A stretch of 64,000 nt of DNA from Urechis unicinctus (GCA_034190875.2 CM067349.1:1232504-1296503), one strand, 5' to 3'. Positions 24,834-44,745 are shown, counted from the stretch's first letter. The notes: a model not told the origin generated them from the letters alone. Numbers and translations are program-made.

Positions 24834-25374
24834 GGTTTATATGGGTGAGAGGGTTTTCCGGAATAATTGGGTTGGCAGCGGTAGATTCAGTAGAAATAGA
24901 GAATTATTTTGATCGCTGTCGTCAAAACGTGCCAAACCGTTGTTGGTTTAAACTATCTTGCACACTTTTTCTTATCTTTAAACGTGAATTAGCATCATAT
25001 ACTTTATAGATGGTAAAATGATTAGTATAGATATCAGCGACAGACTTTGTGGCCATTTTACGCTCAGGAAATAAATACCCAATTAACTTAAATAAATCGG
25101 GCAGCTGAATTATTCCTGCAACCAATCGATGATTAGCGCTATACCTGTACGGTTGCGGACGGAGTATGACAACTGCGAGGTATTGCCATTGTGATGGCTT
25201 TATAATATAGCGCTGGGGTATCGTCAATATGTTGTTACCGCTTATGTTGACTATCGAAGGTTTAATTGAGGTGGTAGTGTTGCTGTGTTGCGACTTGTTC
25301 TTAGATGCGGGATGAATATAGTGCTTATATGTGGAATGCATACAGTGGTGGGTGGGTTTTAGCGGCGGTGCAAA

Positions 25375-25503
25375 AAAAGAGAGAAAATAGGTGGGGGGGG
25401 GGAGAAAGAGAGAAAAAGGATGTTAGAAAGAGGATGGGGAGGGAGAGAGAAAGATAGGTAGAAAGAGAAGAAGGAGAGAGGAGAGAGAGATAGAAGACAG
25501 AAT

Positions 25504-25570
<67 letters not shown>

Positions 25571-25590
25571 TAGAGAGAGAGAGAAGCAAA
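25375..25590. repeat. Polypurine (GA)n tract
   Basis: About 215 bp with almost only purines on the + strand, ending in a pure GA run (25508-25568). Able to form triplex (H-) DNA. The flanking stretches 24834-25374 and 25591-26099 show no gene. Confidence 0.9.
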
Positions 25591-26099
25591 AATAAGTTGA
25601 TTAGGATATCAATTTAGCAGTATTTGATCAGCAAATAAGATTTTGTATTTTGTCCCCCATTGGGCTACACAAAGTCTTGCGATGAGCATTGTTGTCTGAT
25701 TGGCCATGCCTATTTCCCCTCACTCTCGACAGCCAAGTGATGAGACGCAGTGGAGGTGTCAGGATAGAGCTGTACATTGTGTGGACGTGTATCCGGGTGC
25801 TAGAGCAATTGTAGACGAAAAAGCATGTTTGGAGGATAGTTGTATTTGAGTACACACGATTTTGTTGATTAATAACCTCCTACCAGTAGAAGAATAGCAT
25901 CCATTAACACACAGAGGTGTTGTTTACTTTGCGATTCTGGTCAATGGCGACAACCAGCTCAAATGACGTCACAATGACTCTAGAGGTAGCAGCCAGTCCA
26001 CTCTCGGCGGGCGCTTACATTGCCAAGTGGCTGATGATGCTAGCATTAGCAGCTTTACGCCACACTCTCCTTTAATGTTTAATGTCTGTTATGAATTAA

Positions 26100-26287
26100 G
26101 CAGGTTCTCACAGGCGTATATATATACCAGGACAGGTTCTCACAGGCGTATATATATATACCAGGACAGGTTCTCACAGGCGTATATATATATATGCCAG
26201 GACAGGTTCTCACAGGGCGTATATATATATACCAGGACAGGTTCTCACAGGCGTATATATATATACCAGGACAGGTTCTCACAGGCT

Positions 26288-26300
<13 letters not shown>
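26100..26300. repeat. CAGGTTCTCACAGGCGTATA tandem units
   Basis: Six units of 32-36 bp, each made of CCAGGACAGGTTCTCACAGG followed by a short TA run of variable length. A further unit stands alone at about 26638-26690 on the far side of the AT tract, so the long AT tract grew from the TA run of one unit. Confidence 0.92.
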
Positions 26301-26320
<20 letters not shown>

Positions 26321-26547
26321 TATATATATATATAGAGATAGATATATATATATATATATAGAGAGATAGAGAGATAGAGATATATATTATAGGGAGAGAT
26401 ATACCAGAGGTATATATATAGATATATATAGATATATAGAGACATATATATATATACTCTATAGATATATAGAGATATAGATATCTATATATATATATCT
26501 CTCTATATATATATATATATCTCTATATCTATATATATATATATATA

Positions 26548-26582
<35 letters not shown>

Positions 26583-26640
26583 ATATATATATCTCTATAT
26601 ATATATCTCTATATATATCTATATATATATATATATATAC
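26288..26640. repeat. (TA)n / GATA compound microsatellite
   Basis: About 350 bp of TA, GATA and TCTATA repeats, embedded in the CAGGTTCTCACAGG satellite. Confidence 0.92.
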
Positions 26641-26690
26641 CAGGACAGGTTCTCACAGGCGTATATATGTATATACCAGGACAGGATCGC

Positions 26691-27302
26691 GTTGTAGCCC
26701 AATCATTATTCTACCTTGACAAAAAGTTACTCCAGTATATGCATCGTTAATCAATCGCTGAACCTGGCCTACTGTTCATGATATATCGCTCTTACTCTTC
26801 TAGAAACCTTTTGGTTCAATCACATTTTGTTGATATGCGCTTCTTAGATCAACTCCCTTGTCTATGAATTTACATATGACACACTCTATAGCTGTCTTGA
26901 AAACCATAAATTCCAAACTTTAAATAGTGACAGCGGACTGGAGTACAAGAATCAGCTAATCACGTTCCATTCGTGTGCAATGCTGACAAACCAAACACAA
27001 TGGATTCGCATATGACACGATGTCCCAAACTACGGGGTTGCTTTTAATATAAGTTCAGATATACAAATAATCAATGTTACTCGCACTCCTACTTATATCC
27101 ACATGAATAATTGTTGAGAAAGTAGGATAAGATAATAATTGATCACGTGATTAGCTGATTCAGAACAAACAACGCGCTCATGTTCTAGAATAGAATTGAT
27201 GGATATGGTGTCCTAAAGAATGTGGAATCCAAATATCGACTAAAGAGCAGTGTGTTCGCATCCTTTATGCGTTCGCGCGTTTGATTTCAAATCTAGGAGG
27301 CA
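26691..27302. other. Intergenic sequence, no gene seen
   Basis: About 600 bp of unique sequence without coding or repeat structure. Confidence 0.4.
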
Positions 27303-27531
27303 GCAATACGGCGATAGCAATACGGCGATAGACATACAATACGGCGATAGACATACAATACGGCGATAGACATACAATACGGCGATAGACATACAATACG
27401 GCGATAGACATACAATACGGCGATAGACATACAATACGGCGATAGACATACAATACGGCGATAGACATACAATACGGCGATAGACATACAATACGGCGAT
27501 AGACATATAATACGGCGATAGACATACAATT
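27303..27531. repeat. 19-bp satellite (ACATACAATACGGCGATAG), about 12 units
   Basis: Nearly perfect 19-bp tandem repeat. Since 19 is not a multiple of three and no stop is created on the - strand, all three - frames are open and encode the same 19-residue cycle in different phase. Non-genic. Confidence 0.95.
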
Positions 27532-28344
27532 TGAGTCCATTAATTTGGATATCATTTGGTGCAACGGTAGAAATTGGTGAAATGACACTGTTATGTTTCC
27601 GTTAAATACATATCTGCATTAACAGGTATTTCTGATGGGAGACTACATCATTCTCAGAAGGGCCAGCCAACACGACCTGAAGGCAACATTTACCTCTTGG
27701 TAGTCAAGGGTGGAACTAACACGTCTAATTTCCAGGAGACTTGCTGAAAATATTTTGAAAATATATCTCAGGATGAAGGAATATTGCCAGAAGAAAGGGG
27801 CTTCGAGGTTTATTGCCTATCTAATCATAATCACCTTTGCTTGATTGTCAGCTACGCCTCTTCTACCTTCTCATGATTCGTCGCAAAGGGAACTTTAGGA
27901 ATATTGATATTTCTAAATATTTCATCCACAATAGTTGAGAATATGCAATTTACTTAATGCCTTGACCACCGCGAAGGTTCCAGTAGTGCGCGCTTCGTTG
28001 ACAGTGGCTGGGATAAGCAGAAATAATAACACACCAAGCCCAGCCGTTTATTTACCAGTTATTGCCACGCGCTATGCTTCAATGACTCCATGTGATCCTA
28101 GTTGATCAAGCAATCGAGAGAGGGAGCCACACTAAGGTAATAAAGAGGATCGCTGAAACTGGCCTGTGGTTCGTGTTAGACTGCTTAGCAAGGTGTAATA
28201 CACGGTTCCCGACAGGCCAGTAATAAGACCTTCTTAAAGCGGGTGGTTTGGAATACGCAGAATAAGATCAATTGAAGCTTCCTTGAAAGCGGATTTCCAG
28301 TTATACAGGAGCAACGATCACTGAAGAACAGGTAAATTATCTAT

Positions 28345-28372
<28 letters not shown>
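27532..28372. other. Intergenic sequence, no gene seen
   Basis: About 840 bp of unique sequence. Nothing recognised. Confidence 0.4.
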
Positions 28373-28646
<274 letters not shown>

Positions 28647-28872
28647 CCCTGGTTGATTAGACTGGCGGGGCTTATCACCTAATTAAATTCTTTACTTCTA
28701 GCTTGTGTTCAGCATGTTTGCATGGAGACCTAGTGTTGGTTGTCTCTGTGTATGTTTTGAGAACGATGTCGAATAACGTCATCACATCTATGTCCGATTT
28801 TCTATAAGATTTCAGAGAAAGCTAGTTTTGGCGGCTTTGCTGTGCACTCATTCAACGAAATCCTCGTGTATC

Positions 28873-28965
28873 AATTTAATTTATAAACAGATCGAATAGC
28901 GTCAATTTAATTTATAAACAGATCGAATAGCGTCAATTTAATTTGTAAACAGATCGAATAGCGTC
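28873..28965. repeat. 31-bp unit repeated three times
   Basis: Three consecutive copies of AATTTAATTTATAAACAGAT plus CGAATAGCGTC, one base differing in the third. Confidence 0.92.
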
Positions 28966-29027
28966 ATCAATATTTCATTGGTGACGTCATCACGCTCTCT
29001 GGTGGTGCTAGCTTAAGTCGCGTTATG

Positions 29028-29311
29028 CCCCGGGGGGTGGGGGCACTTGGCCTTATTCTGGATAGGGGTGTGCCGCGGGACCTCGAAAACCCGTACCCGT
29101 CGTACAAGGTCAAAATGGCCAAAAACATACCCCGTCGTACAAATTATGCAAATGTATAACCCGTCGTACAGATTGAAGCTGAAAAACATACCCCGTCGTA
29201 CAAGTATGAGGTCAAAAAACCCGTCGAGAGGCCGAAAAAGCATTCCCCGTCGCGCGGCACATATATACTACCTCTACACACTTAAGTGCCCCCCCCCCCC
29301 CCCCCCCCTGG
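29028..29311. mobile_element. G-rich MITE, copy 1, just upstream of gene B
   Basis: Inverted ends (CCCCGGGGGGTGGGGGCACTT on the left; AAGTGCCCCC...CCCCTGG on the right) are flanked by an 8-bp direct repeat GCGTTATG (29020-29027 and 29312-29319). The interior repeats CCGTCGTACAA and contains GTGCCGCGGGACC. A TIR plus 8-bp duplication fits hAT or another 8-bp-duplicating superfamily. It ends 78 bp before the gene B start codon, so it may form part of that gene's promoter or 5' UTR. Confidence 0.8.
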
Positions 29312-29389
29312 GCGTTATGAACTCTCAATCGATGATTGTACCTCATTCAGGTAACCAGGATATCACAGGTGATGGACTAAGAATCGACA

Positions 29390-36054
<6,665 letters not shown>

Positions 36055-36353
36055 TTCATCCATCACCTACACCGGCGAATCTCAATCCGGAGGATATCTT
36101 TCCCATCTATGAGCGACACATTGCTAACGTTACGTCATATGACACATCATCAGTTCGTGAAACATCCCATAAGTAACAAGTTGCTTGATGTTTCTGCCGC
36201 ATAAAACAACCCATTTTGTTAAATGCTATCAAATAGAAATATTAGGCATTGATAGTTGTTGTATGGACGGCTATGTTATCTGATAGTATTTAATCTCTCC
36301 AAAGCACCCATGTACCAAAACAATGTTTTGTACATGACGCAAATATATATGAG

Positions 36354-36998
<645 letters not shown>

Positions 36999-38200
36999 TA
37001 ACGGCTTTATTCTGACACTGTTGTGAAATGAATAATCTGCACCCTACCTGGTATATATACCGTCTATTTATCTTTGACCTTTGACCTATGGGCCCCCAAA
37101 CATTGGCTTCATGTGCTTTGCTTGAGATTATTTCAATAGTGAACCCCTCGTCGAGAACAATTATCCTTTGTTTTTTTAAGTGACGGATGGCTTTTTGTGG
37201 AAGGGTGGAATTTTTTCATAAAGCAGTACCTTCCATGATGTTGTAGCACACCTGTTCATTGTAAAATTCAGCAAAAATATTGATAACTCCTGTCGCCTTC
37301 GTGTTAATGAACAGCTTAATGACTATCAAAACAACTGAATTTGATTATTTGACCTCTTTTTATATTCATACCATTATTTCAACATAAGGAGTGATCGGTG
37401 AAAGCTGCGTGATTGTCCGTGTTGGCTCAGCAGATTAACACCTTGCATTATACTCCATCGGTGTTTGGGCAGCATGACTCAGCACCAGCTCCTCAACCAA
37501 TGAGAACCATCCCGGCAGACAGCCACCGGATCCACACCACACCTCTCCACACTCATTTCTCAACCCTCAAAAATGATTTGTTTTTCATCAGACGAGAATC
37601 AACATTAACATATTCTAACGCCAATAGAAGATTCCATCAATACATACTTTCTCCAAAACGCTCCTGACTGCTGGAACGGATATAGCGGATATATTGAATG
37701 ATATTGAATGTTCACTCAGCGAGTGATTATTGACAAATACGGCTATCATAGTTAACGATCAAGAGCAGGTGTTTATCGTGATCATAACGATCATGAGCAG
37801 GTGCTTATCGTGATCATAACGGTTGGATTATTCATCTGAGGCCACACATTCCAACACCATTCGATCCGCAGTTCAGCTTATAATAAAGCATCATGTTGTG
37901 TCGTAGATTTTACCTTCCTGTTTTTTACAGCCAACGACTTACGGTAACCATCATAGACGTCGCATTAGGATTAGATAGAAGAAGCCATCACAAAGAACGT
38001 CACGACAGATCTATATTTCAAACAATGAGGTTGCGATGGTACACAATCGTTGTAAAATCGTTAAAAATCTCTTCATCTGTTGGCCATCTGATACGCATAC
38101 TCAGATTCAAGTGCGGGTCACAATACTTCTGATGCCATGCGGTGAATTTCATTATAATTTAATTTGAGCAAGTAGCTTGGTCGTAGTACCACGTTATTGG
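36999..38200. other. Intergenic sequence, one small duplication
   Basis: No gene seen. A 32-bp unit (GATCATGAGCAGGTGCTTAT type) occurs twice at about 37757-37821. Confidence 0.45.
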
Positions 38201-38660
38201 AGCACATGTAGCTGGACTGTACGGCGGTACCAAGTTACTGGTCAATATAACGGGACTATGGCAGTACCACGGCAATGTACGGCTGTACCAAGTTACTGGT
38301 CAATATAACGGGACTATGGCAGTACCACGGCAATGTACCATGTACCTTGACTGAATGATTGTATCGCGTTACAGATCCATACGACTCTACTGCAAGACTG
38401 AACATATAACCAGACCTTACTACTGAACCAAATGTATATAATATTACTGGAACATTATTGGGCAATATGACTGCAACAGGTTTCTGGACCATTTTACTAG
38501 ACAATATTGCTAGACCACATTTCTGGCCGTTGTGACTGTTCTACGCTGATGTATCATATTGCACGACTACCTTATTACTGGAACATATTACAGGACCGGA
38601 TTTCACCACATACATAACTGTATCATGTCTTTAGATCATGATACTAGACCATTTTACTTG
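38200..38660. repeat. Decayed TACTGGACCA-type minisatellite
   Basis: Two near-perfect copies of a unit of about 58 bp (AAGTTACTGGTCAATATAAC...) at 38228-38342, followed by increasingly diverged units with ATTACTGGACCATATTAC-like cores. Apparently an old margin of the array at 39540-40080. Confidence 0.7.
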
Positions 38661-38689
38661 AATGAGTAACAGTGTCACGACCTAACTTG

Positions 38690-38770
38690 AAATCCGGTCA
38701 ATTTTAAAATTGTCCTGACCCAACTTGAAATTTCAAGTTGGGTTGACCCATTTTAAAATTGGACAGCCGA
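38690..38770. other. Near-perfect inverted repeat (hairpin)
   Basis: Arms of about 35 nt meet at 38730/38731. The inner 13 bases each side are perfectly complementary (ACCCAACTTGAAA | TTTCAAGTTGGGT) and the outer arms share ATTTTAAAATTG. Could fold as a cruciform or RNA hairpin. Related CCCAACTTAA-type sequence recurs at 39134-39180. Confidence 0.75.
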
Positions 38771-39539
38771 ATGCCTTGAATGCGTCAGTTGAAGAAATGC
38801 CGAATGTACACGGCCCATTTTCTCTGACCGATCTTGTTAATCATTATTTCAATTATATTCACTTCCTTGCCACCTCAGCCTATTCTGACAATCCTGCTTT
38901 ACGATTCTAATAATACATTTTCCCATGGTGAAGCGTATATGGAGTACCGTGGTAGTCCTAATCAACATAATCATTTGGAAAGGGAACTAAGTGTGTATAT
39001 GCGTCTAATTCAATTATTTATTCTTCTAAAATACTAATCATGTATCAAAGGTGGCTGTTATCTTAAACAAAGCTCCTAAAATGCTTATAATTTATCCTAA
39101 TCAATCACAATATGCCGATATATATATTGCACAGACTTAAGTTGGGTCAGCCATTTACTTGCCCCAACTTAAAATAACGGTCAAGGTATGAGATCAAACA
39201 TCGGTCCGCGAGGCGTGTTAGAGAGAGCAATAGAGTGCTATTGAGATTTATTTATTTCTCTATTGCATTCGTCCTTGGTACGTGACCATTGATCCCTGAA
39301 GGCTTCATGAAAATCCATTCATAACTTTTCGATATATCTTAGATAACAGACAAACAAACAGACAGACATCGGATGAAGACATATTTCTTCTGGGCGAAGG
39401 TACATTCAGCCTTACGGGTACATCAGCGAGCGCTGTCTGTATCGTCATGCAATTGCGATATACTTCTGCGCCACAAGCCGATAATGTATTAAACACGCCG
39501 CCGCTTTCCATACCAGTAAAATGTTCCTTACTGGAACAT

Positions 39540-40080
39540 TTTACTGGGATGAATGTCTGTACCACATTACTGGACCATTTTATTGGAGTGAATGACTGTA
39601 CCACCTTGCTTGACCATTTTACTGAGGTGAATGAATGTAACACCTTACTGGACCATTTTACTGGAATGAATGTCTGTACCACATTACTGGACCATTTTAT
39701 TGGAGTGAATGACTGTACCACGTTACTGGACCATTTAACTGGAGTGAATGACTGTACCACCTTACTGGACTATTTTACTGGGGTGAATGACTGCACCACG
39801 TTACTGGACCATTTTACTGTAGTGAATGATTGTACCACCTTTCTGGACCATTTTACTGGTGTGAATGACTGTACCACCTTACTGGACCATTTTACTGTAG
39901 TGAATGACTGTACCACTTTACTGGACCATTTTACCGGGGTGAATGACTGTACCACCTTACTGGGGCGAATGACTGTACCACGTTACTGGACCATTTTACT
40001 GGGGTGAATGACTGTACCACGTTACTGGACCATTTGACTGGGGTGAATGAATGTACCACGTTACAAAATCACATTACTGG
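39540..40080. repeat. 39-bp minisatellite (TGAATGACTGTACCACCTTA...), about 13 units
   Basis: Units of 39 bp with core TTACTGGACCATTTTACTGG. As 39 is divisible by three, long open frames arise on both strands (LLDHFTGVNDCTT on +, VQSFTPVKWSSKV on -). Not genes. Bases 40081-40450 are diverged relatives. Confidence 0.93.
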
Positions 40081-40459
40081 ACTATGTATCTGCATCTTTT
40101 TGGACCAAAACCTAGACTGTATTGCTGCAGCAAAACAATGAACCACAACTGGACTGAATGATTGTACTGCTATCCTGAATCTTATTGTCAGACCATTTGA
40201 CTTTGAATGAATGGCTGTCCCACATGTATCTACCTTATACATGGCTGAATGAGTGCAGCACTAAACTGGACCTCTAGACGTAATTACTATACCTCCTTAT
40301 TTGTCCAAATTACGGGACTGAATGGCTATTCTATATAACTGGACCATATTGCTAGACTGAATTGCTGTAGTTGAATATGGAACTGGACTTACTTAGGCAA
40401 TAACACCTAAGTAATTCGGGACCGGACTAATTGACAGCTTCTTGTTACTGGAATATAGG

Positions 40460-41110
40460 ATTGACAAGGATGGACCGTAGTTCTCTACTGTATGGCTGCA
40501 CCAGGCTGGACCGCAGTTCTCTGCTGTTTTACTGCTCAGGCTGGACCGTTGTTTTCCACTGTATGGTTGCACCAGGCTGGACCGTAGGTCTCTGATGTAT
40601 AGCTGCGCCAGGCTAGACCATAGTTGTCCGTTCTATGGCTGCACTAGGCTGGACCGTAGTTCTCGGTTCTATGGCTGCACCAGGATGGACCGTAGTTCTC
40701 TGTTCTATGGCTGCGCCAAGCTGGACCGTAGTTCTCTTCTGTATGGCTGCACCAGGCGGGACCGTAGTTCTCTGCTGTATTGCTGCACCAGGCTGGACTG
40801 TAGTTTTCTGCTACATGGCTGCACCAGGCTAGGCCGTAGTTCTCTTCTGTTTGGCTGCACCAGGCTGGACCGTAGTTCTCTGCTGTATGGCTGCACCAGG
40901 CTAGACCGTAGTTCTCTGTTATATTGCTGCACCAGGCTGGACCATAGTTCTCTTCTGTATTGCTGCACCAGGCTAGACCGTAGTTCTCTGTTCTATGGCT
41001 GCACCAAGCTGGACCATAGTTCTCTGCTGTATGGCTGCTCCAGGCTTGACCGTAGTTCTCTGCTGCATGGCTGCACCAGGCTGGACCATAGTTCTCTTCT
41101 GTATTGCTGC
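40460..41110. repeat. 36-bp minisatellite (GGACCGTAGTTCTCTGCTGT...), about 18 units
   Basis: Units of 36 bp ending ATGGCTGCACCAGGCT. Length divisible by three gives open frames on both strands. Not a gene. Confidence 0.94.
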
Positions 41111-41247
41111 ACCACCTAACAGTACATTATTTCATGAACATATTTATGGACTGAATGTCTGCATCACATTGCTGGAACATATTACCGGAACTAATGACTG
41201 TACAATGTAGTCGGACCATGTATCTTGACTGAACGAGTGTACCACGT

Positions 41248-41421
41248 CAGGGGCGTAGCCAGCGATCCGCACTTACGCACATGCGTAGCATAAACTTGAA
41301 AATTGAAAACATTAATATGGCCAAAAATGGCATCAAAGTCAAAAGCTAAATGGGGTTTGACTTTATTGCCTGGAGCTGGACGCCTGTGCGTAATATTCCT
41401 CCAAGCCTGGCTACGTCCCTG
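41248..41421. mobile_element. Small hAT-like MITE
   Basis: 174 bp with ends CAGGGGCGTAGCCAG and (complement) CAGGGACGTAGCCAGG. CAGGGGCGTAGCC is a typical hAT-type terminus. CACGT flanks both sides (41243-41247 and 41422-41426), shorter than the 8 bp usual for hAT. It sits in the decayed TACCACGTTA satellite. Confidence 0.75.
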
Positions 41422-41429
41422 CACGTTAG

Positions 41430-42288
41430 TGGGAATGACTGTCGATACGGCACCTAACGGCTACGGCACCTGATCAGGTGCCGTAATGGTTATGTCAAAT
41501 TAGAAGACGCAAACAGTTATAACTTGGATATATTAGCAGTACTTAAAGGAATGAACTAATGTAACGTTCATTCTAGATTAATTTTGAAAAAACTAAAGCA
41601 AGAACTTTGGCCTTTTCACAGGTTAAACAATGATCCGGTCATAAACATATCAGCGTTTATCTTGAATTGATACAGCATTTTAACTCTCAGGAATGGGGAA
41701 GTAAACATATACATCAATATACAATGTATACCAAGACCCAGGGAGTTCGCGTAAGTAACGACATCATGCGCTGGTGTATGGCCATATTGGTCCCCCTCCC
41801 TCGATCAAATCCATATTGTGTGTCGCCATATTCACAGCAACCGCATTCCTCAAGCACATACAAATCTAATAACTTTAACAAAAGGGTAGACATACATTTG
41901 GTCGATAACTCTTAGCAATTGAAGGGCCTGAGGGTATTACTCAATACTTAAGGCACATGTAAATTACTCACAACTGACTGACGAAATGTTCACATTCATT
42001 GCATGCTTCGGGTGCTCTGCCATAATCCCATCGATTCCATGAGCACAGCCTAGATTTAGCAATGTAGCATAGCGCACCAGTCTCTCATCATTATAATATG
42101 TTGTAAGGAGTACAACCTCTCTTAGCCTATCGTTATACATTTCAACTTTAACAGAGCATTCATATACATGTGGATTAGAATCTCCAGACTTACGAAATCT
42201 CTACTCATAACGTCTCTCTAGCGTTCCAACATCGATATCATTCTGAGTGCTACAGCTGTTATAATACTATATCTAGCTAGTTTCCCCT
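41430..42288. other. Intergenic sequence with one 22-bp palindrome
   Basis: A perfect 22-bp palindrome lies at about 41457-41478 (ACGGCACCTGATC and its complement), within three tandem TACGGCACCT motifs. Otherwise no gene or repeat recognised. Confidence 0.5.
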
Positions 42289-42621
42289 GTGCCCCCCCCC
42301 CCCCCCCCCCATTCATTATCAGCACGATATGGCCCGCGTGGGTTGGTCAAAGTCCTCTGGGGAATCGAACTCCCAGAGCACGATGTGACCAGCCTGGCCT
42401 ATCGTGTGGATCGGTCAAGGGTCACGGGAAAGCAAGCCAGCTGACCTGCGGGACCCTTTATAAGGACCACAGATGGGTCAGTCACGGAGATCATCTAGTC
42501 AGGGACAAGATTCAGACCGAGATTCCAGGGATCTTCATAGTTGAAACATAAATAAACCCAATAAGAACTCTACTCCTGGACTAGTGTTATTTCATCTGGC
42601 TAGTCCCCACTCCAGCCACCA
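42289..42621 (+). mobile_element. Possible solo LTR
   Basis: In order: a TATA-like CCTTTATAAGGACC at about 42455, an AATAAA at about 42549, a GTGTTATTTCATCTGGC segment typical of LTR R/U5 regions, and a CA end (CCAGCCACCACA). The left edge is obscured by a C-run and no target duplication was found. Low confidence. Confidence 0.3.
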
Positions 42622-43046
42622 CAGGCAGCAACGAACGAAGGCCAGCCCATAAGGAAGAAAAGCTAGTATAAGACAATTGTCTGACTTAATATTACGAATA
42701 ATATTCAACAATTTACCCGATCTGCCACTGACATACATAGAGATGACATGTTTGACAAGAGTTCTGAACCTATAGTTTAAGGCTTATTGGCAAACCTTGC
42801 AGTAAGCCTTTTTTCGCCATTACATTTGATATGCACACTGATAAGCCTGCCCATATCCCGAAGTAAATCATATGATATCCATATACCATTCCATAATTTC
42901 ACCCTTTGCAATACACTACTTGATTGGCAGGTGATCACAGGTATTGCATGAACAGCTTTCTAAGTAGTGATGGAAACTAACGTTTTGGGAACCGCCAAAG
43001 ACATTCCTTTAAACAATTCTGAATCATCTAAATGCCACTTACACGG

Positions 43047-44075
43047 TCACTCATTTTTCATCAATTTGATTGAGATATTAGGAACACGTATGCAAATCCA
43101 GCCAACTCCGCCATATGGTCGATCTCCGGTTATCGTTTCAGATATCATGCAAGATTTAAAATGACAGCATGCAATTTTTCCGATAGGTGTCATGTTTACA
43201 AATGGTCTCACACGGACACCACGGTCGGGTTTGAACATTCTATCCTCCAAAGCCTTGTTGTCGATATTGACACAAAATGGCTGACAACTAGCATTCTGCT
43301 TCCGAATGTTTATCACATGGGATACTCCTTCATAGTCAAAGTCCGCCAGGAGACATCTGATTTCAACAGACGCCGTGCCACACTCTGCATTCCCAATGTA
43401 CACCGTTCTGACATGTTGCGTTGTCCGAAGGGCAGCATGGATCCGCTTGGCCCAGCTCACCTGGGATCAGATCATTCTTGATACTCGCACTGGGATCAGG
43501 ATCTGGAGGCAGCACCGTAATTTGCATCCAGGCACGCCAATGGGATCCACGATTGAAACTCCAGGCACTGTCTTAGTAGTTCTTTGACAGTGGCGGGAAG
43601 TTGTATGACTACGTGTTTTAGTGTTCCACCTACTTGCACTGGATCCGTATTGGCGTCTGTCTCCTGAGTAGGTGTTGTAGCATCCTCAAATAGACCAATA
43701 TTGATGCTGGTGGTGCAGAGGGGGTTTCGAAACTTTATTAGAGACCGGTGGTTGTTGGTTGACGATTGAGTAACCCAATATGTAAATATCCTCACCTGGC
43801 TCACCCAAGTTACGTCGATTGGTTGCCGAATTGAGCGATGCTTTCCTAGAGTTCTTGAACAAAGCATCTCACGGGCGGTTTAGTCTTTCTCTGCATGTGG
43901 TTTGTGCGTCTGCTTCGTCTGTTAAACATCCTTTTGTGTATTTGTAAATCGCCTCCAGACTGTCCATAAAACCCTCTTCAAATAACTCGATTGTATCCAG
44001 TTTGATACTATCCAGAACAGCCATTTTGTGGGCGACCGGATAAGTGTCAGATCCCACGGACAGCCGAGCAGTCAA
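43047..44075 (-). pseudogene. Unrecognised broken gene (about 350 codons)
   Basis: Three abutting - strand frames read as one decayed protein. First, MAVLDSIKLDTIELFEEGF... (from 44016), running past a TGA at 43869-43871 to about 43700. Second, a frame with HVVIQLPATVKELLRQ (to about 43496). Third, MSWAKRIHAALRTTQ... (43460-43047), ending in a regular stop. The composition is protein-like (alternating hydrophobic residues, LLADFDYEGVSHVINI, RVRPFVNMTPIGKIACCHF). I do not recognise the family. The neighbourhood (miniature Polinton, LINE) suggests a mobile-element protein; a structural gene of a large DNA transposon is one option, but this is a guess. Confidence 0.55.
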
Positions 44076-44745
44076 GTGGGTCGTACGAATCTGGCCAATG
44101 GTATAATCAAAAGAGATATTTGGTTAGACAAAACTGTAAATTCTGGCTCAAAATCCTTAGGTTGGTAGGGCGTGTTCACCAACGCACTCGAGCAACAACA
44201 TGGGCTCCGCAAGAGGAGACCCGCTGTAAGCCAGCTGATACTCGCGCGAGACCTTGCAGCCGGTCTGGAGGAGAGAGAACCGATTGATGCTGTCCTTCTC
44301 GACTTCAGCAAGGCTTTCGACAAAGCCCCCCACGAGCGTCTTGCTATCAATCTGCAGCACTACGGCATCAGAGGAAACATTCTTAGATGGGAACTCTGCA
44401 ACTGGAACCAACAGGTACTAGTCGAGTGACATCAGGCGTTGCACAAGACACTGTCCAATGACCTTTGCTCTTCTTCCTGTATACCAATGATCTTCCAGAC
44501 AAGGTCACCTCCACTGCACGATTATTTGCAGATGACAGTATTCTGTTCAGGACCATCCAGACATGTACGGATTCCAAAGCCCTGCAGAATCCCTACAAGA
44601 TCCACGACCAAGATCTGAGGGTGGCCAAGACAGGAACATACCTGGGCGTCTCATCGACCGACAATTTTTCCTGAAATTCCCGTGTAGACCAGACAACCAA
44701 GAAGGACAACTCCAGTCTTAGACGGAACTTGACAAGCTGCCCACA

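Noticed and set aside
39447-40007. 186-residue + strand frame with LLDHFTGVNDCTT repeats and its antisense counterpart
   Set aside because: Product of a 39-bp minisatellite; units are decayed outside the homogeneous core.
40595-41119. 174-residue cysteine-rich frame (CTRLDRSSLLYG repeats)
   Set aside because: Product of the 36-bp minisatellite; both strands are open and no signal peptide or domain is present.
44072-44411. - strand frames of 84-92 residues over the LINE
   Set aside because: Antisense shadows of the reverse transcriptase on the + strand.
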